NCBI RefSeq assembly: GCF_032854445.1
Contig: NC_088303.1
Span: forward strand, 13,957,501 to 14,021,500
DNA: 64,000 bases
Direction of reading: 5' to 3'
From: Liolophura sinensis
Taxonomy: Eukaryota > Mollusca > Polyplacophora > Chitonida > Chitonidae
Shown: positions 1 through 14,770 of the stretch, piece after piece
How positions within the stretch are numbered: the stretch's first letter is position 1
Layout of the letters: each line of letters starts with the position of its first letter
Made by a program: the position numbers and the translations under genes
Notes under the pieces: model-generated
Told to the model about the DNA's origin: nothing
Databases searched by the model: none
What the model saw: only the letters and a program-made list of their open reading frames with translations

Positions 1-2424
1 AATAGAATGGCTATGTTGAACTGATACAACATGTGTTATATTTAACACAATTATAGGCTGCAATAACAGGATACATTCTAGCATCACTCAGACAACAGAC
101 TTAAAATCTGTTAAATTTAACAGGTTAATTTTTTGAGTTGTAGCTTAAACAAATACTTTATCTGCTAAGAAGAACTAATTACAAATTTGGTATGCCACCG
201 ACAGAGATACATCAGGCGTCCAAGTGTTATTTGGCATGTTTCAATGGACATGTCTAAAAAGGAAATGATACTTTGTTATACAATGAAAATATGTAGTATA
301 GACGGTTGTAAATGGTAATTCATACTTAGCCTTACCTCTATGAAAGCGGGTATATCTTGATCAACGGAATGTACATGTGAACAATTCCATGTTACCTCTG
401 ACGATACAGACAACACGCAGGGGCTTTCTGCTGGTCAGAACTTACAACCAGCCGTGGTCACCTGTGATGTTAAGTCAGTTGTTCATGAATGTGAGACGGC
501 GTTATATGTTCTGCCTTGGGCTATTTGATTATACTGGACCTATATCAGTGTTGGAACACAAGGCGTAACGCCAAGTCTCGTGTGCTAAGCGTCAAGTGTA
601 TGGGTGGATGGAATGGGGAGGTCAGCTATAATGAGGGTGTTAAAACGGTTTTGTTATTATCTTACACTGGGTCATTACTGAAAGCAAATCCTCGGTAGAA
701 TTTTAACCATGATGGCAATATTAAGCATATTGAGAACCTGTACTCGATAGCGATCACTGGGTAGAATTTAAACGGATATTGCTCTCCGAAACCAGTGGGA
801 CTAATGACATAATTTCTGGCACGGATTCAGCTCTGCTGACAGAGCAAGGGGAAAAATTGGTCTAATTACGTGACTCGGAATTAATTGGACAAGCGAAGAG
901 TGGATTGAGTCGTCAATCATCACCTATCTTGATGACATTCATGATGTCCAAATTTAATGTGAGGCTCTTTGTGTAATTACTGCTGTAACGCACCATGCGT
1001 AATAATATATCACTTAAACTAAGGTGATCAGGTTGGGGTGTTGAGTGAATCATGTGCTCCCTAAAGACTACACTATATGAACGAGTCGTATAAAGTACTG
1101 AGGTAAAATCCACCGCATACCGCTGATGTACATGTCACTGTGGATGCGCAAATTTACAACAACTGTTTCAGAAGGTGGAAGCCACACAGAATCATTACTC
1201 CTCGTGTGATAACCAACGAATTACTTTGCAAAAACAAACGAAGGCAAATTAAAACCCACAGTGATCAGTCTGAAATCTGAAGACAAATTCAGTCTTTCAG
1301 TATATCCAGGAAAACATCGGTTTGTGTCAACCGAGTGCATGATTGTATACATTGTGTAAGCTATTAGTATATACCTAGGCGGCCCTTTTATTAAAGACGT
1401 TCATGTTTTGGACGGTGTTGTTTTTCATGTTATGCTTCGTGGCGATTGCGGTATAGAATAAACGGTTATAGAAATAAAGCACTTCCTGGAAATCTACCTT
1501 AGCATTTACGAAATATTAGATTAAAAATTCAACTCTTCCACGGCCCAACCTGCATGAAATGTTTCAATAAAATATAGATGCATTTACCGGTTTCCTGATG
1601 GCAATGTGTATCTCTTCATGTTTTTGGAAAACTGCTCTGAATAAACATTGCTTTGTATGCTTTTCTTTTGACAATGCTTGAACATGTGTACATGTACATA
1701 GCTTGGGTCACACCGACATTGTTTCATTTCATAACTATTACAATAACCGTTGGATTATTTAGCCTGAGGCTGGACTTTGTGAAAGGAAAAAAGGGACACG
1801 CTTATGGAATATTCATGTTAACATGCTTTGGTATTCCTCATGTCATTATTGTAACGAACCATGTCAGAGATAAAAGCATATTTGGCCGGAGGCCATCGGA
1901 CCAGTGATCTAAGACTGCAGTTACACGATAACTTACATCTGTGGCCTACTGCACCCTTGCGTGTGGGTTATTGTTGAAGCGCATGGTTATTACGGTCTAT
2001 GTACCGGTACGTATTTCAACATGCCATCTGCATGGAACCGCGTAGGTATCGGAGAATGAACCAGGGCTCGACTTTCCAGCAGAAACAGATGAAGACGATT
2101 ACGGGGTATACAACCTGGTTATCCATTGGCTGTGTAATGTTGATGTATGCTAAATGTAGTGTTGTGCATTTTCAGTAATTCTAGACCAGTGACGTCTAAT
2201 AAAATGCATTTAACATCAGTGTATTTTTTTTGACCTAATTCTGCTTAATACTGGCGGTAGAGGGTGTGAACTTTGCTACTATATAAGCAATCACATGAAC
2301 AGTTATGACTAAACCCTAACTAACTAAAGGTAGATAAGCAAGAGGCCGTATATCACCGGTTATAAGGGTGGCCATATGCCAGCTGGTTTTACTCTCCGTG
2401 CTCTAAGTTTTTAAGTATATCGGA

Positions 2425-2610
2425 GACTAGACGCAAACAAGTAACCAGGTAAGCAGGCAAGCAACAAGTCAATCAAACAAGTAAACAACAAAGTAGGCAG
2501 GCAAAACAAAGAAAGCGAGACAACCAAATAAGTAACTAACAACTAAGGCGGCAAACAAAACAATCAACAAGCAAGCAAACTAGGAACAGTCAAGTACGCA
2601 AATAAACAAT
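2425..2610. repeat. Low-complexity caag/caaa tract
   Basis: Loose tetranucleotide-like repeats (aagcaggcaagcaac, caaacaagtaaacaac). Confidence 0.75.
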
Positions 2611-3506
2611 CATGCAGGAAAAACACATTGTAGAATCGTTACATTAAAGAGACCGCATTCAACTATATGTAAACTTTCTTCTTCATGAGACACGACGTAA
2701 TGAAAAGTTTTTTCTTTCCAATCCCATCTAAATACCACCGTATAGAATAGCATACCACATCCATGTATAACTGTACAGAGTCTTATCGCGCAGTTTATGG
2801 GTTTCCTAATCACAGGTCCTCACATGGACAGACGGACGATTCTTCTGATATATTCACACTGATGTAATAGTGGTTCATCTGGCAGTGAATTCAGGATTAA
2901 TTGGCACAGACTTGGTTTTTAATTAAAATCGCTAATAAAATGTCAGCTGAGGAAAAGTCTCAGCGTTTGATAAAAATATTATATCTACAAAAAGAAATGC
3001 ATGTTGACTAATTAGCAAGGGATTTGTTATAATCAATGGGATTTTCTCGCTGGTCGCGTGTGAATGGTGCGACATATCGGCTGATATTCACAAGGGCACG
3101 TGACAGCCAGTCTGGCACGTGATATAGTCCAGGTAGCTACAGTGTTCGTTGACAGAAGCTACAGCGGTCGGCAGCTGAGGCAACAGTTGGCCTGACAGGA
3201 CGGGTGAAATGGACGACGAGAATAAGAAAATGAACGTTTGATTTGGACCTTGAATGTCCCAACTATCCGAATGAAGGAAAGAGTTCCAGAATAACGTCCC
3301 CTTGTGCGTATATATACCATTTAAAACAATGATAAATGGGCATTGGGGCCCACAAGGCTTGGTCATATGTATATATAGAACAATACATTGGACGTGGCAG
3401 AAGATGTTGGATCTGTCTGTCTTACGCTGAACCAGTTACTCTGCGTTTTCTAGTAAACAGCTAGGATATGTATAAATATAATACAAGAAACCACCTCATA
3501 CAAATG

Positions 3507-3563
3507 AAATATTCCTGAGTATGGCGTAATACAACAATGGAATAAATAAATAAATAAATAAAC
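3507..3563 (+). mobile_element. SINE tail fragment
   Basis: gaaatattcctgagtatggc, then AAATAAATAAATAAATA. Confidence 0.6.
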
Positions 3564-5859
3564 ACAAACAATGATTCTGAAAATTAAAAGCTGAAAATGC
3601 AGTAAATTGTATTGCAACGATAATGTTTATTTCTTCTAGGGTCTATGAAGTTGACCTTCTGAAATGTGGTGGATTGTGTCACACACCGCAGCAATGTTGA
3701 CAGTATTTATTACAATGTTTTGTTTGTGGTAATCAGACGCATAGCTTAGCTGTACAGCTCAGTGCACAGGCTGACTAAAGTTACTGGTTAACGATGATCT
3801 GTAACGGCTAATCGACGTACACTCTCTAACCTCGTCCGGCCCTCGATCTAAAGCTATGATTATGTCAGATCACCTATCTGAGATCGATTTTTCAACCCGA
3901 TAACCAGAGATATAGATACCATGACAACCACCCCATTCACTGAAACTCTACTTTGTTAATCGCTGTCCTAGGGATAAATATTTCGTTTGTAGCCTAACAG
4001 ACATGTAGATACAGACAGACCCAAAAACAGCGGTGATGAAATCATCCAAGTTCGACAACTCTTCGAACATAAGCACCGTACACACTGTGTCTTAACACTA
4101 TCCTTCAAAAACGAGATACCTGTGCGTTGTATGTCTGTAAAATGCTATTAAATCCGCGACAAAAGGTATCTGTGATACGTTCACCTAAAAGATCAAATAA
4201 AAAGTCAAATAAATAAAAATAAAGGTTTTTTTTTCTCTAGCCGTATTGTGCACTGCGCGACACCTGTGAAGGCTTCACGCTCGGCCGCAAGGGACAGGGG
4301 GCCCGATAAAATCAGTGAAGCGAAACAGCGGAGCGATGCAGCGCTGTTAAGAGATGATAAAGATGATAAATTTCACACAGATGTTTAAATTCTGTGGCTT
4401 TTAGATTAATCAGCGATACCCGCCTTTATATCTCATCGTAAATTATACTTTAGTCTACAATTATACAGGCACGTTTACTTCTTTCCTTGCACTTGTTCAG
4501 CTGAGCTCAGACATTGGTATAGAAAACCCTGTACACACAAGGAAATATTTCTTACAGTACGCCTCCGTGGTATATACATATATCATATCAGTCCCAGTCG
4601 ACTATTGTACTAGTAGCTCTGTGTGTGGTATCGCACTGAATACAATTTCACACACAACGGGCAAATGAAGTCCACTTAAATTTGAAACCAACACCCATAA
4701 ATATTATAAATACCATACGGATCGCACCTCAGGCTTCAGATATGTCTCTGCCTCCTACAAATATTTGATTGTTTTTTTGTCCAGACATTCGAGTCGACCT
4801 GGTTGGGTGGATTTTGCGACAAAACATAGCTCCATGAAAACCTGGTTCATTGGGATAAACAACAATGTCAACGTCTGAAAACGTGAGCAAATGTTTCATG
4901 AAGACTTATACACATGCATGTCTACTTCATCATATCTTGGTCATCAAGTGTGCGCTCATATCTTTTTACGTTACAAACAAAAGAATTCATTACAGACGAG
5001 AAAACCGCAAAGAAAACAACCATTAAAAATAAAATAATTAAAAATTTAAACCAAAAAAAAAAAAAAAAAATGGCCAACGTGGATACGTATCCAACAGTCC
5101 ATTTTTGAATCATAGTGATCCAGACATATAGATCAAACAGTGTAAGAAATTGATTAATTTGCATACGTCCTTTTTGATGGCATTCCAAACTCTCATCCCA
5201 CATATTTCATATATATCGTGACATTATCAAGTATACCAAGCTACTCAACCGTGTAACTCATTATCCTTACATCTCAAAAGAGATATGGGCGGAATGTTGT
5301 TTATGAAACATTAAATATAATATACCCGTGTAATTTTGTCAAATAAAAAGAAGAAATTACCTGTATACCTGTTTCCACATATTTGCATAACACTGTACCT
5401 TTCAGACGAAATTTACATGCATGATAATATGTTGTGAAGGGGAAGGAGAGAGGGTCTATGGTCCCTAATGTAACGCATCAGCATCTCGGGCACATCTCAC
5501 AATTCAGCGTTCCATTAAAAACCGGTAGTAAAGACGGTTATTCAAATAACGGGTCGTTCTTTCTTATCTCTGTTAATTTGTGGAGAGATTTATATCCCCT
5601 TAGTCCGTGAGATAAAATGCGAACTTTATTAATTAGAGTACATGGATGGAATTAGACAGAACTCTTGAGATGGACAGTGTGTCGACCGAAGAAAAGAATA
5701 TCTAAAACGTTAAATTAGAAGTTGATACCTAACGTTTGCAAAGTGAATAGAGGGAAAGTTAAAATGTCTTTGCTGTACTATCATTGGAGAATGCATTGGA
5801 ACACATTGAGCTACATGGGAAAGAGTGTTACATTGGTAGTACTCCCAATGTATATAAAA

Positions 5860-6095
5860 GATATAGGGTGTAAAACTAGAGCAGCGACGAAGGTGTGATA
5901 AATGACAAATGCTCACAAGTAACCGATGAAATATATACGACCTCTCGAGACTTATTTAAGTGTTCATTTAAATGCTTAACTATTGGTAAATTACACTCCC
6001 CTTAGTACCAAGTCTGCATCAGAATTAGCTTTAAAAATGCCGTGATACCAATTACAGTTTATTGCTAGTCACTGGTCAAGAATTACTCAAGATGT
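5860..6095 (+). repeat. Dispersed repeat family R copy
   Basis: agagcagcgacgaaggtgtg, ttacactccccttagtacca, ataccaattacagtttattg and cactggtcaagaattactca. Confidence 0.6.
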
Positions 6096-9000
6096 AAGAC
6101 ACCTTTAATAGCTAATGGCTACAACGGTTAGTTAGAATGAAAACAGCATCATTCCTTTGGACACTTCAACAAAGGCCTGTATATACGTTAATTAGTGCAG
6201 AAGACATGTGGGCGATTCTCGAAAACAGAAATGAACACGCTCAAAAAGCCAAGCTTGAAAAATGGAAATGCAGCACCAGTAGAAGGTTTAATTAAAACCT
6301 ACAGAATGTATTATCAAAAAAGAAAGATGGAGTCGATCAGCAGGATGTGATTAGATCGTCCAACGTGTTAATGGCGGTCTTTAATCAATGTGGGAGTTTC
6401 CTCAGCAAATCACAAAACAACACTGAGCAAAAACGTCTTCATAAACCTTCACAAATTACTAGAATTAATTACAGGGTGTTTAATTACAAAGTCTCGGGAT
6501 GACTAAGTTGTCTTTAGTTTTATCGATGAAATGAGTACACTTATGTGTTTTTTGTACCCACGCAGACTTGCCCTAGGCGAGTTCAGCGCAGAGATATCAG
6601 ACATGTGCAAGAACGTAAGAACGTATTTATTTGAAATGTGAGACACTGATGTAAGTCAAAGAACATATATCAGAATAAGGATCTTCGCCTCAAGCCCATC
6701 ATACTTATACAAGCTTCAAGGCCCATTTTCATCGGCAGAACTACTTGCAACACAAGTTATAGGTAAATATAATGGAAGCGGATAGAGGAAAAGGGGAGCA
6801 AGGTAAATAAAATTACAGGCAAGATAGAAGTGGACATCAACTTTCAGTGATGCTGGATTCGATAATTTAAGTATGACATCCAGTTAATATTGTCCGTCAG
6901 GAATTTTCAGGTCAAATACCAAATAGGTTTTTAGGAATCTCAGTGGTGCTTTGGCTGTTCCAAAAAGCACCGTGATGTAACAAAGATAGAATGCTTAGAC
7001 TGCCCCTAGCCCTGGGTTAAGCGTTGTTAGATACAAGTATGCCACAGATCGACAAAGATCCAGAACTTCTTGGTTCATATTTGCCAACATATTAAAATGT
7101 GTCAGACTATTTTCAAACACTTGAATTTCTGGTTATGAGGCAATCATTCATAGTTATTCACAACTCTCGTTTAAAGTTGAGAAATTCCTGAGCAGATTAA
7201 GAGTTTCCGTTAACGATTCTAGCCAGGAATCACAAACGACTCTGACGCAATGTGCTAATTGTTCCACAGAGTTACCTCCCTTGATAATCACAGGCCTATC
7301 CTGTATAGAAGAGCATGTGATATAGTTGTAAAAAAACATGCTGTTTGCAGTGACAATAATGTACATAACAACTGTAGTCAATAAACATAATTCTGGTTTC
7401 ATGAAAATAGGAAAAAAGAAAACAATCAAGTCAAAAAATAAGACTGTCGGGAGACGATATTAAATAAACGACCTTGTAGATTCACATAGAGAATTTAATT
7501 GCGGATCCAAAAAATAACTCATAAATCTTCTAAATATTAATAAAAACATACATATACGCAGCCATATTCTTATAGGTGAACAAAAATGTAAACAGCTTCG
7601 AGATATGCATGGATTTCCCCAAGATAAGGCTGAAATACTACCAACGTGGTGTAACCATTCACTTATTAAACATTTGATCGATTTTTTGTTTTTGTTTAAT
7701 TATCGCCATGCTCAATCGCTTTATCTCTGGTTGAACTATATTTTGAGTAAACGTTGCGCATGCAAAAACAGAATGCAAAACGAAATATATACATTCTCGT
7801 TATAGAAAAAACCTAAGAGAGATCTTCCCACAAAACAAATTTACGCACCACTAGATGCGAACATGTTTAATTCTGCAGGTGCAATTAATGCTAAGATGAT
7901 GATTGTTTATACTGTTCATATCGCTTACATCAGCTGTCAACTTCGATCAGACCGAAAATCGTGGGAAATACCTGCAGTCGTTTACCTAAACCCCCGGGGT
8001 ATACAACATTTTTAACACGTTTGTTTAGTTACAAAGAGTAATGCAGAATGTTTAATTACTAAACTACGGCATGACAATGCTAGAGCCCGTGAGGGGATCC
8101 ACAGAACAGTTCTGACGTGACGTATTCCAGCTGAGAAACTTCAAAGGCTGTCGACTATATTTGCTGTATATGTTTTAATAATTTAAACCTTTATTACAGG
8201 TTCTTCCATATAGGACACGTCAAAACCGACATTGCCGATCTGGACTTTCAGGTTTGTGTCCGGGGATATTACCTACCGCAATGGTCACACTGAATATTTA
8301 GATAATTAAATGTCAACGCCAATGCCTTGAGCGTGAGATATGAAATTGTCGAGCGAAATAGTCACATCAGTGGTCCGTGGCTGGGAAACTCGGCAGGTAA
8401 ATATGTAAGCCAATTGTGTTCAGGCGACTCCTGCACACTATTCTCAGCGGTCTGTAATTTGAAATTCGAGCTGTGCTTGGGCTAATTAAGCCGTCATTAC
8501 AGTGTACGCATATGTTTGGATAATATCGGTTCCATATACTGCCATTGTACAGACCTATATATGCCTCTAGTAAGTATATAAAAAAAATCAAATCGTTCTT
8601 CAAAGATGCACTGTAAACTGACTCGTGTGGCATGAAGTGTGCCTATTAACTGTGATGCTGAAATGTGAAAGTGGTTGCAAATTCTTCTATCAAGAAAAAT
8701 GCCGTTTTAACAGGATGTCAGCAAGTAGTGAAAAAAGGGCAATATAATAACATGTCCGGAAGGATAATTAATGAATATTAGTTGGATGGTATTTGTTTCT
8801 TTCTTGAGATTTTTTGTTTTGGAAATTAAAAAAAAGCGAAGTTAAGACCAGCACATTTGCAAATATAACAACATATTCACGTTCCTTAAAGTTGTAAACG
8901 CTTAGAATAGAACTGTATAGAGCAAAATATTGTCAGATATGTCAAATAAACTATATAAAACATTGTCAAATAAACTTTAAAAATATAATGTATAAAATGG

Positions 9001-9834
9001 CCAAATACTTTTGCTATTACTTCCACTTGTGATTTTCGCAGAAATATCAGTACAAAAAACATATTTTAGGCGTGTCGTAAAAGGGTAAAGAATGATATAT
9101 CACAAATTTTGTCATTATTATCATGACGTACATCAAATATATTATACGTAGCATATTATAACTCATAATCAGATCTGGTATGCAACGTTGACATAAGCTA
9201 TGATATTAACGTGTTAACGTGTCCTCGTCAGCACATCCTGGGGATAAGCATGTCTAACTGATAACCCACACTGACGTTTTCCTGATCCGCATGACTGGAG
9301 GACTCGTCTCTAATTAATTGTCGATCATATGTAGTAAGCGTATTTAACAACCTGCTCAGGGTGGCGGAACAATATCTGCTTAATTCCACCCATCACTGGC
9401 GTAGTTTAGCGTAATCCACAGAGATAGGACCACGACCGAATGCAGATTCACAAAAAGCTTTCAGCTTACGATATTCTTAGGTACATGTCATTGTGCAGGA
9501 ATGTTGTTAACATTACAACGTCTCGAATACTCATGTCAATGGGATTGTGTTAGAGCTTTCTTTTCTTCTCCCTCAGCAAAATATGCAGAAGGCCCAAAAC
9601 AGAGGAATTTTAAAATGGACGCTAATAATTTTCTTGAATTTTCTCTGCCGACGGCAGGTAAAGATCTGATTTTATTTTAATTTCAAGGTATGATTCATTG
9701 TGTTCATTATATACTTGTAACTACATGTAGGACGATCTCAGAATAACCTTAGCTTTTATTCACAATTTTCTTGTTTTTTTTTCCTTTCTGGCAAATGTCC
9801 CTTTTCCATAGAGATGCGTAGGGGGGAGGGGGAA

Positions 9835-10235
9835 TTCCATGGTACAGCCAGGACAGACTGAGGCGTATCACTGTGTCGCCTAAGTCATCGATGGTACAGC
9901 CAGAACAGACTGAGGCTTGGACCTGTATTGTATAGGCGTATCACTGTATCGCCTAAGTCATTGATGGTACAGCCAGAACAGACTAAGGCTTGGGCCTTGA
10001 TTGTATAGGCGTATCACTGTATCGCCTAAGTCATCGATGGTACAGCCAGAACAGACTAAGGCTTGGACCTGTATTGTATAGGCGTAAGTCATCAATGGTA
10101 CAGCCAGAACAGACTAAGGCTTGGGCCTGGATTATATAGGCGTATCACTGTATCGCTTAAGTCATCGACGAGACAGTCAGAACAGACTGAGGCTTGGACC
10201 TGGATTTTACAGGCGTATCACTGTATCGCCTAAGT
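9835..10235. repeat. ~73-bp minisatellite, about five units
   Basis: Unit landmarks: tcatcgatggtacagccaga, acagactgaggcttggacct, ggcgtatcactgtatcgcct. One unit is internally shortened near 10085. Confidence 0.88.
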
Positions 10236-11904
10236 CATATGTGATCCCATTACGTGGGGCTTCACCCAGTAATCACCTTTCACACCATTGCTGCATGCCA
10301 TGTAGAACACAGATATAACTTTATACATACCATATTTCCCATAAAATAATCCCATTTTACCAACCAACAAGGTTTTGGTAGAGAGATCGCAAGATAAGAT
10401 AAGAAATTCTTTATGGCGGCGATAATCTTTGAAGAATCCACCAAATTCACTAATAACCGCTGTTACGACATGTTACTAGATTAGACATTCCAGTAAGCTG
10501 TGTTGTCTTACGACACATATAAAACAATCACTAACTACTTATACACTAACTATACACTCTTTGCGGTGGTACTAAAACTTAAACGAGTTTAATTCTTGTG
10601 ATTTTTACCATCGTCCGCTCTCAAATACATGTATCTTCATATAACTGACGAACAAATATTTCGCCCACCTAAATAGCTGTTGACGTTGCTGAATCCATTA
10701 AGTGGTAAAAATGATTTTGATCAAGGAACAACAACGGTAAAAAATGTGAGTGATAGACAGATTATTTCTAGGTTACTTAAGACACTGAACAACAGGAAGC
10801 GGGATAGATAAAAACTTGCTGATATGGACAATCAATCTGCGTGATGTGACACATTGGACAGCTCATTAACTCCTGGCAGCGATACTATTTTGTGAAAGAG
10901 CAAACAACAACAAACCTCATAAATCAAATCATCTTCGTGTAATGGTGTAATGCGCATGAACAGAAATTAAATGGAAACACAATCAGACATTGCTAAGCCT
11001 AAAAGTTCAGTATGAATGGACTGACTTTCAATTTATAATTAATGCGTGAGTAAATTTTGAACATTGTCCTATCTTGTCGACAATTCCATCAGTACAGAAG
11101 TGAAACCTGTATGCTGTAATCAGAAGCTCTCATACTAAAATTTGCAGGGATTGCTTAAGAAAATCTTCTTGGCGTGCCACTCCGAATCTATAAGGTGTTT
11201 TAACTCATTCTAAAATATTTCACCCTTCCACATTTTAATAAGATGAAGGTTTGAATTATTAAATATAGCATCTTTAGGCCTCAGGATTTGAGACAGATTA
11301 TATTTGTAAAAAATATTACTGTGTAAACATGCTGAAGATGAACTTGCTGTTTTTTCTATTCTTATTTTCTAGAGAAGTTTTCGTAAACCGTCTTCGTAAC
11401 ACATGCTGTACAGGACCACTTGTCATACAATTGTTCTTATGTCGGTAAGCACACCGGAGAGTCACGACTCGTATTAATTACGGCTTAAAAATAGCGACAA
11501 TAAGTCAACAAACAGCTCCGTGACAAATATTGTGTTTGAGAACCACGGTCTACAAAGCTTAACCTCCAGTCAGTTTTCGTGTTGCTGTGCAGTCCGAAAA
11601 ACTTGGCCAAAAGCCTAAAATACAGATCAATGTCTTTACAATTGTTTGAGTTACAAATGGAATCTGTAAATACCTAGACACCTCCGATGACTCATTGCCA
11701 TTTATATACAGCTGGCTTATACAACTTTTGTCACCACCAGAGATTTTTCAGAAATGTCTACATATTAAACGGGAAAATGTTGCATTCAAAAATCTCAAAG
11801 ATATCGTAAAATTTTCTGAGTCATCGGGATCTAGCGTGCGTGGATTAAGGTTCAGTTCACCACTATGCCATGAATTACCATGTATCTTGTTGTATAAGAA
11901 GCCA

Positions 11905-11997
11905 CCTGTGGGTGGTCGTGGGTTTCCTTTCTGTGCGTAGTTTGAATGAAATATTCTTGAGTACGGCGTAAAACACTAATCAAATAAATAAATGAAA
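11905..11997 (+). mobile_element. SINE tail fragment
   Basis: gggtggtcgtgggtttcctt, gaaatattcttgagtacggc, AAATAAATAAAT. Confidence 0.7.
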
Positions 11998-12829
11998 TGT
12001 AGCCAAGCCCAGCATTTCATGTACAAAGGTATGTACATAGGTGCTTAAATTACAGCTAAATGGGCTGCAAGTTCAGCCTGCATTTAATACAAGCTAAGCA
12101 TGATTCGATTCAAGAGTCGCCTGGTTAAGGTATAAGTTTACGGCAAATTTGGTTCAGATGTCTGTATAGAAGGCGTCCAAAACAAAACGTCAGTACATTC
12201 CTATACAACTCATCTTGCTCCTCCAATCTTTGAACAGGAACTCCAGTATCTCTCATTTATTCATTGGCATCGACATACGATACTTTCTCAGCGGTATCGT
12301 CTGATTCAGAATTCTGAAGAAATCGAGGCTTGGATATAAATAATGCACCTGAATCATTCGGATAAAAAGAATGGGAACTACAATCGGGATTAAAAAGGCA
12401 CTAAGAACGGGTATCGTATGACATATAATCGGACTCGTACAGTCACAAATTACTTGCCGTGTATGGTAATTACCTCTTCCCACATCCCGTCCCACATCTC
12501 GCGTGCTTCCCTCACCCGAAAATATACACCACGGGTATAAAGGGTACAGAACTGTTCGGGCCATCCAGGCCATGGAGTTCAAGTGATCATAGTGCCCTAG
12601 GCCAAATTATCAGAATTAGATCGGCCCACCAACCATCCGAAACACCTATAACTGCAAGGCATGAATTTACATAGCAGCGCGCGAAAAAAATGGAAGCCTG
12701 ATGTTGTATGCGTCAATACTGTCAGAACAGGTTATGTTTTCATAAAGTTTTACTCACCACGTGTATTAACGTCACTTCTCGCATGCCCTTTATTTAAAGA
12801 AGACTTGATGAACTCACTGATTCTGTTTG

Positions 12830-12830
12830 G

Positions 12831-12855
<25 letters not shown>
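12830..12855. repeat. Short (TA)n microsatellite
   Basis: About 12 TA units. Confidence 0.9.
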
Positions 12856-12861
<6 letters not shown>

Positions 12862-14629
12862 CAAGATCAGGTCAGACATAAAAGGTACCTTTTTGCGTGA
12901 AACATGCAGTTGGGTGGATTTGAGGTATAGCTCAATTCAACCCCATAAAGACACATTAATATGTTGAATGTTCAAACCCTTCAAACTGCCACAAATATGG
13001 ATTCACTTGACTTGCAACAATTATCTTTCAATATTATGGTGATTAGTACTATATATGGATATAGCAATATAGAGGTGCACGGAATAAATAGACACCGTTA
13101 GAAAAATAGACAAAGAAGTACTGTTATCCTGTCCCAACATGCGTATTCTGTTTTTTTTTACATGTACTTTCAAAGTTAAAACAATGAACAACTAATGAAG
13201 AAAGTGGTTAAAGGGCTCTTTGGGAAACAAGAAATGTGACTTGCCAGATAACTGTTTTGAAAAAAAGTTGATTTGACGATTTTCAAAGCGCGACCAGGGT
13301 CGGATTTGACTACTCCTATATCCGACCCTTATATTTGTTAGGCGATGTCAGATTTACACCAAACAGTCAAATGTCCACACAACATCTGTTCAGATTTCAG
13401 CAATTATTTGAAATATGATCAGTAATTATACGTAGCAGTTTCACGTAGGTTTTAGGGCCGGGTGCGGTAGCCTGAAGGTGGTAGAGACGAATTAGGGCTT
13501 TTGCTTTGGCCAGACTGTGCTGATAACTCAGGATTCACTGGTTGTAACAGTTACCGCACTCAACACTGGTAAGCAAATGGCGTTGTGGTGTCAGTTAAAC
13601 TAAGGTATGTCAACAACAATATTCTGATCTCTCTGCAGGTTAATCAATTAATTGGCTGGGCGCTAAACGCCCATCTCTATACCTAGTGCCGGCCGCATGT
13701 GTATGTTTCTTGACCAGGGTTGACGTTGATGACGTAGGCCAGTTAGGTTACATTCAAACCTACCTAATAACCTGCTGGATCTGTTACCAGGACATAACAG
13801 GTAAAGTACTTGTATATTTGTATACAGACACACATAGCAGATATACACGCGTTTTACACTCGTCTTTAGCACGGATTCTGAGACAATGGCCCAAAGTGGA
13901 GCGCGCTTATACTTAGCGGTGTTTGAAAGCGCATAGCGAGCGTCACATTAGCTGTTGGCCAACTACATGTATATGCCCCGTAACGACATATCTGTTGTTT
14001 TTACGATTCGTACAACACACTGAACTACAATCCAAGTGCAGGTCGAAGTTTCACTTCGTATATTTGTGCACTTGACAGCTGCACATTTATAACAGTACTC
14101 CTCTAAAACACCCCAGCTGTCACCATTCATTAGCTGAGCCACCCACAGCCATATGACAAACGTGGTGCTGTTTAAACAACCCAGATAAGCAAAATTCAAA
14201 CAGAATATCTGGAATAACCTTGGCATAGGAGATTTTTTATAATAAATCAAGCAAAATATAACAATGAGGTAAACCTAACTTTAAAAAGTCGAGCCAACCG
14301 TTGACGATTAAGTATTGATCTATAGCAGCAGGGATCTGTGTTTACCTGGGAAGCCATGACGAGACCAATTCCAGAAATAACCAACAATAAGGGAATTAAT
14401 AGCTTGAATCATTCTCGTAGGGTAGATTAGACAAAACAAATTCTGGCCACTTAGGTATATATTCAACAATTGTCACTATTCTCTACTGAAGGCACTTTGG
14501 TGAATGTCCCAACATCAGAAATTGTTTAATATTTATCCAATTGGCCTGATTTAGTGTTTGTTCAAGTCGAATGGTGCATGTTCCGAAATATGTTGGAGAA
14601 ATCAAAACATAAATGGTCACAACATTGAC

Positions 14630-14770
14630 TGTAATGATCATGATATTGATTGCATTGATAAAGCTAAATGATAACAGTAATGATAATGGTAATCAACGGT
14701 AGCGATAATCATAATGACAATGGTGATAACAGCATTATTAGTGATGCATGATAATGATAGTTATAGAGAT
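14630..14770. repeat. Degenerate GAT/AAT triplet-rich tract
   Basis: Loose repeats of atgataatggtaat and relatives; looks like a decayed trinucleotide microsatellite. Confidence 0.7.

Larger units (their letters stand above)
1..9834. other. Gene-free stretch, left end
   Basis: Apart from the repeats listed separately, I see nothing I can call. Short open frames (for example 1653-1907 + and 3088-3366 -) have no recognisable domain, paralogue or paired splice sites. Confidence 0.6.

Noticed and set aside
1653-1907. 84-codon + frame with hydrophobic stretches, considered as a small membrane protein
   Set aside because: No domain, no paralogue, no paired splice sites; length compatible with chance in 64 kb.
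12253-12582. 109-codon - frame with a strongly hydrophobic patch
   Set aside because: No recognisable family and no splice or paralogue support.
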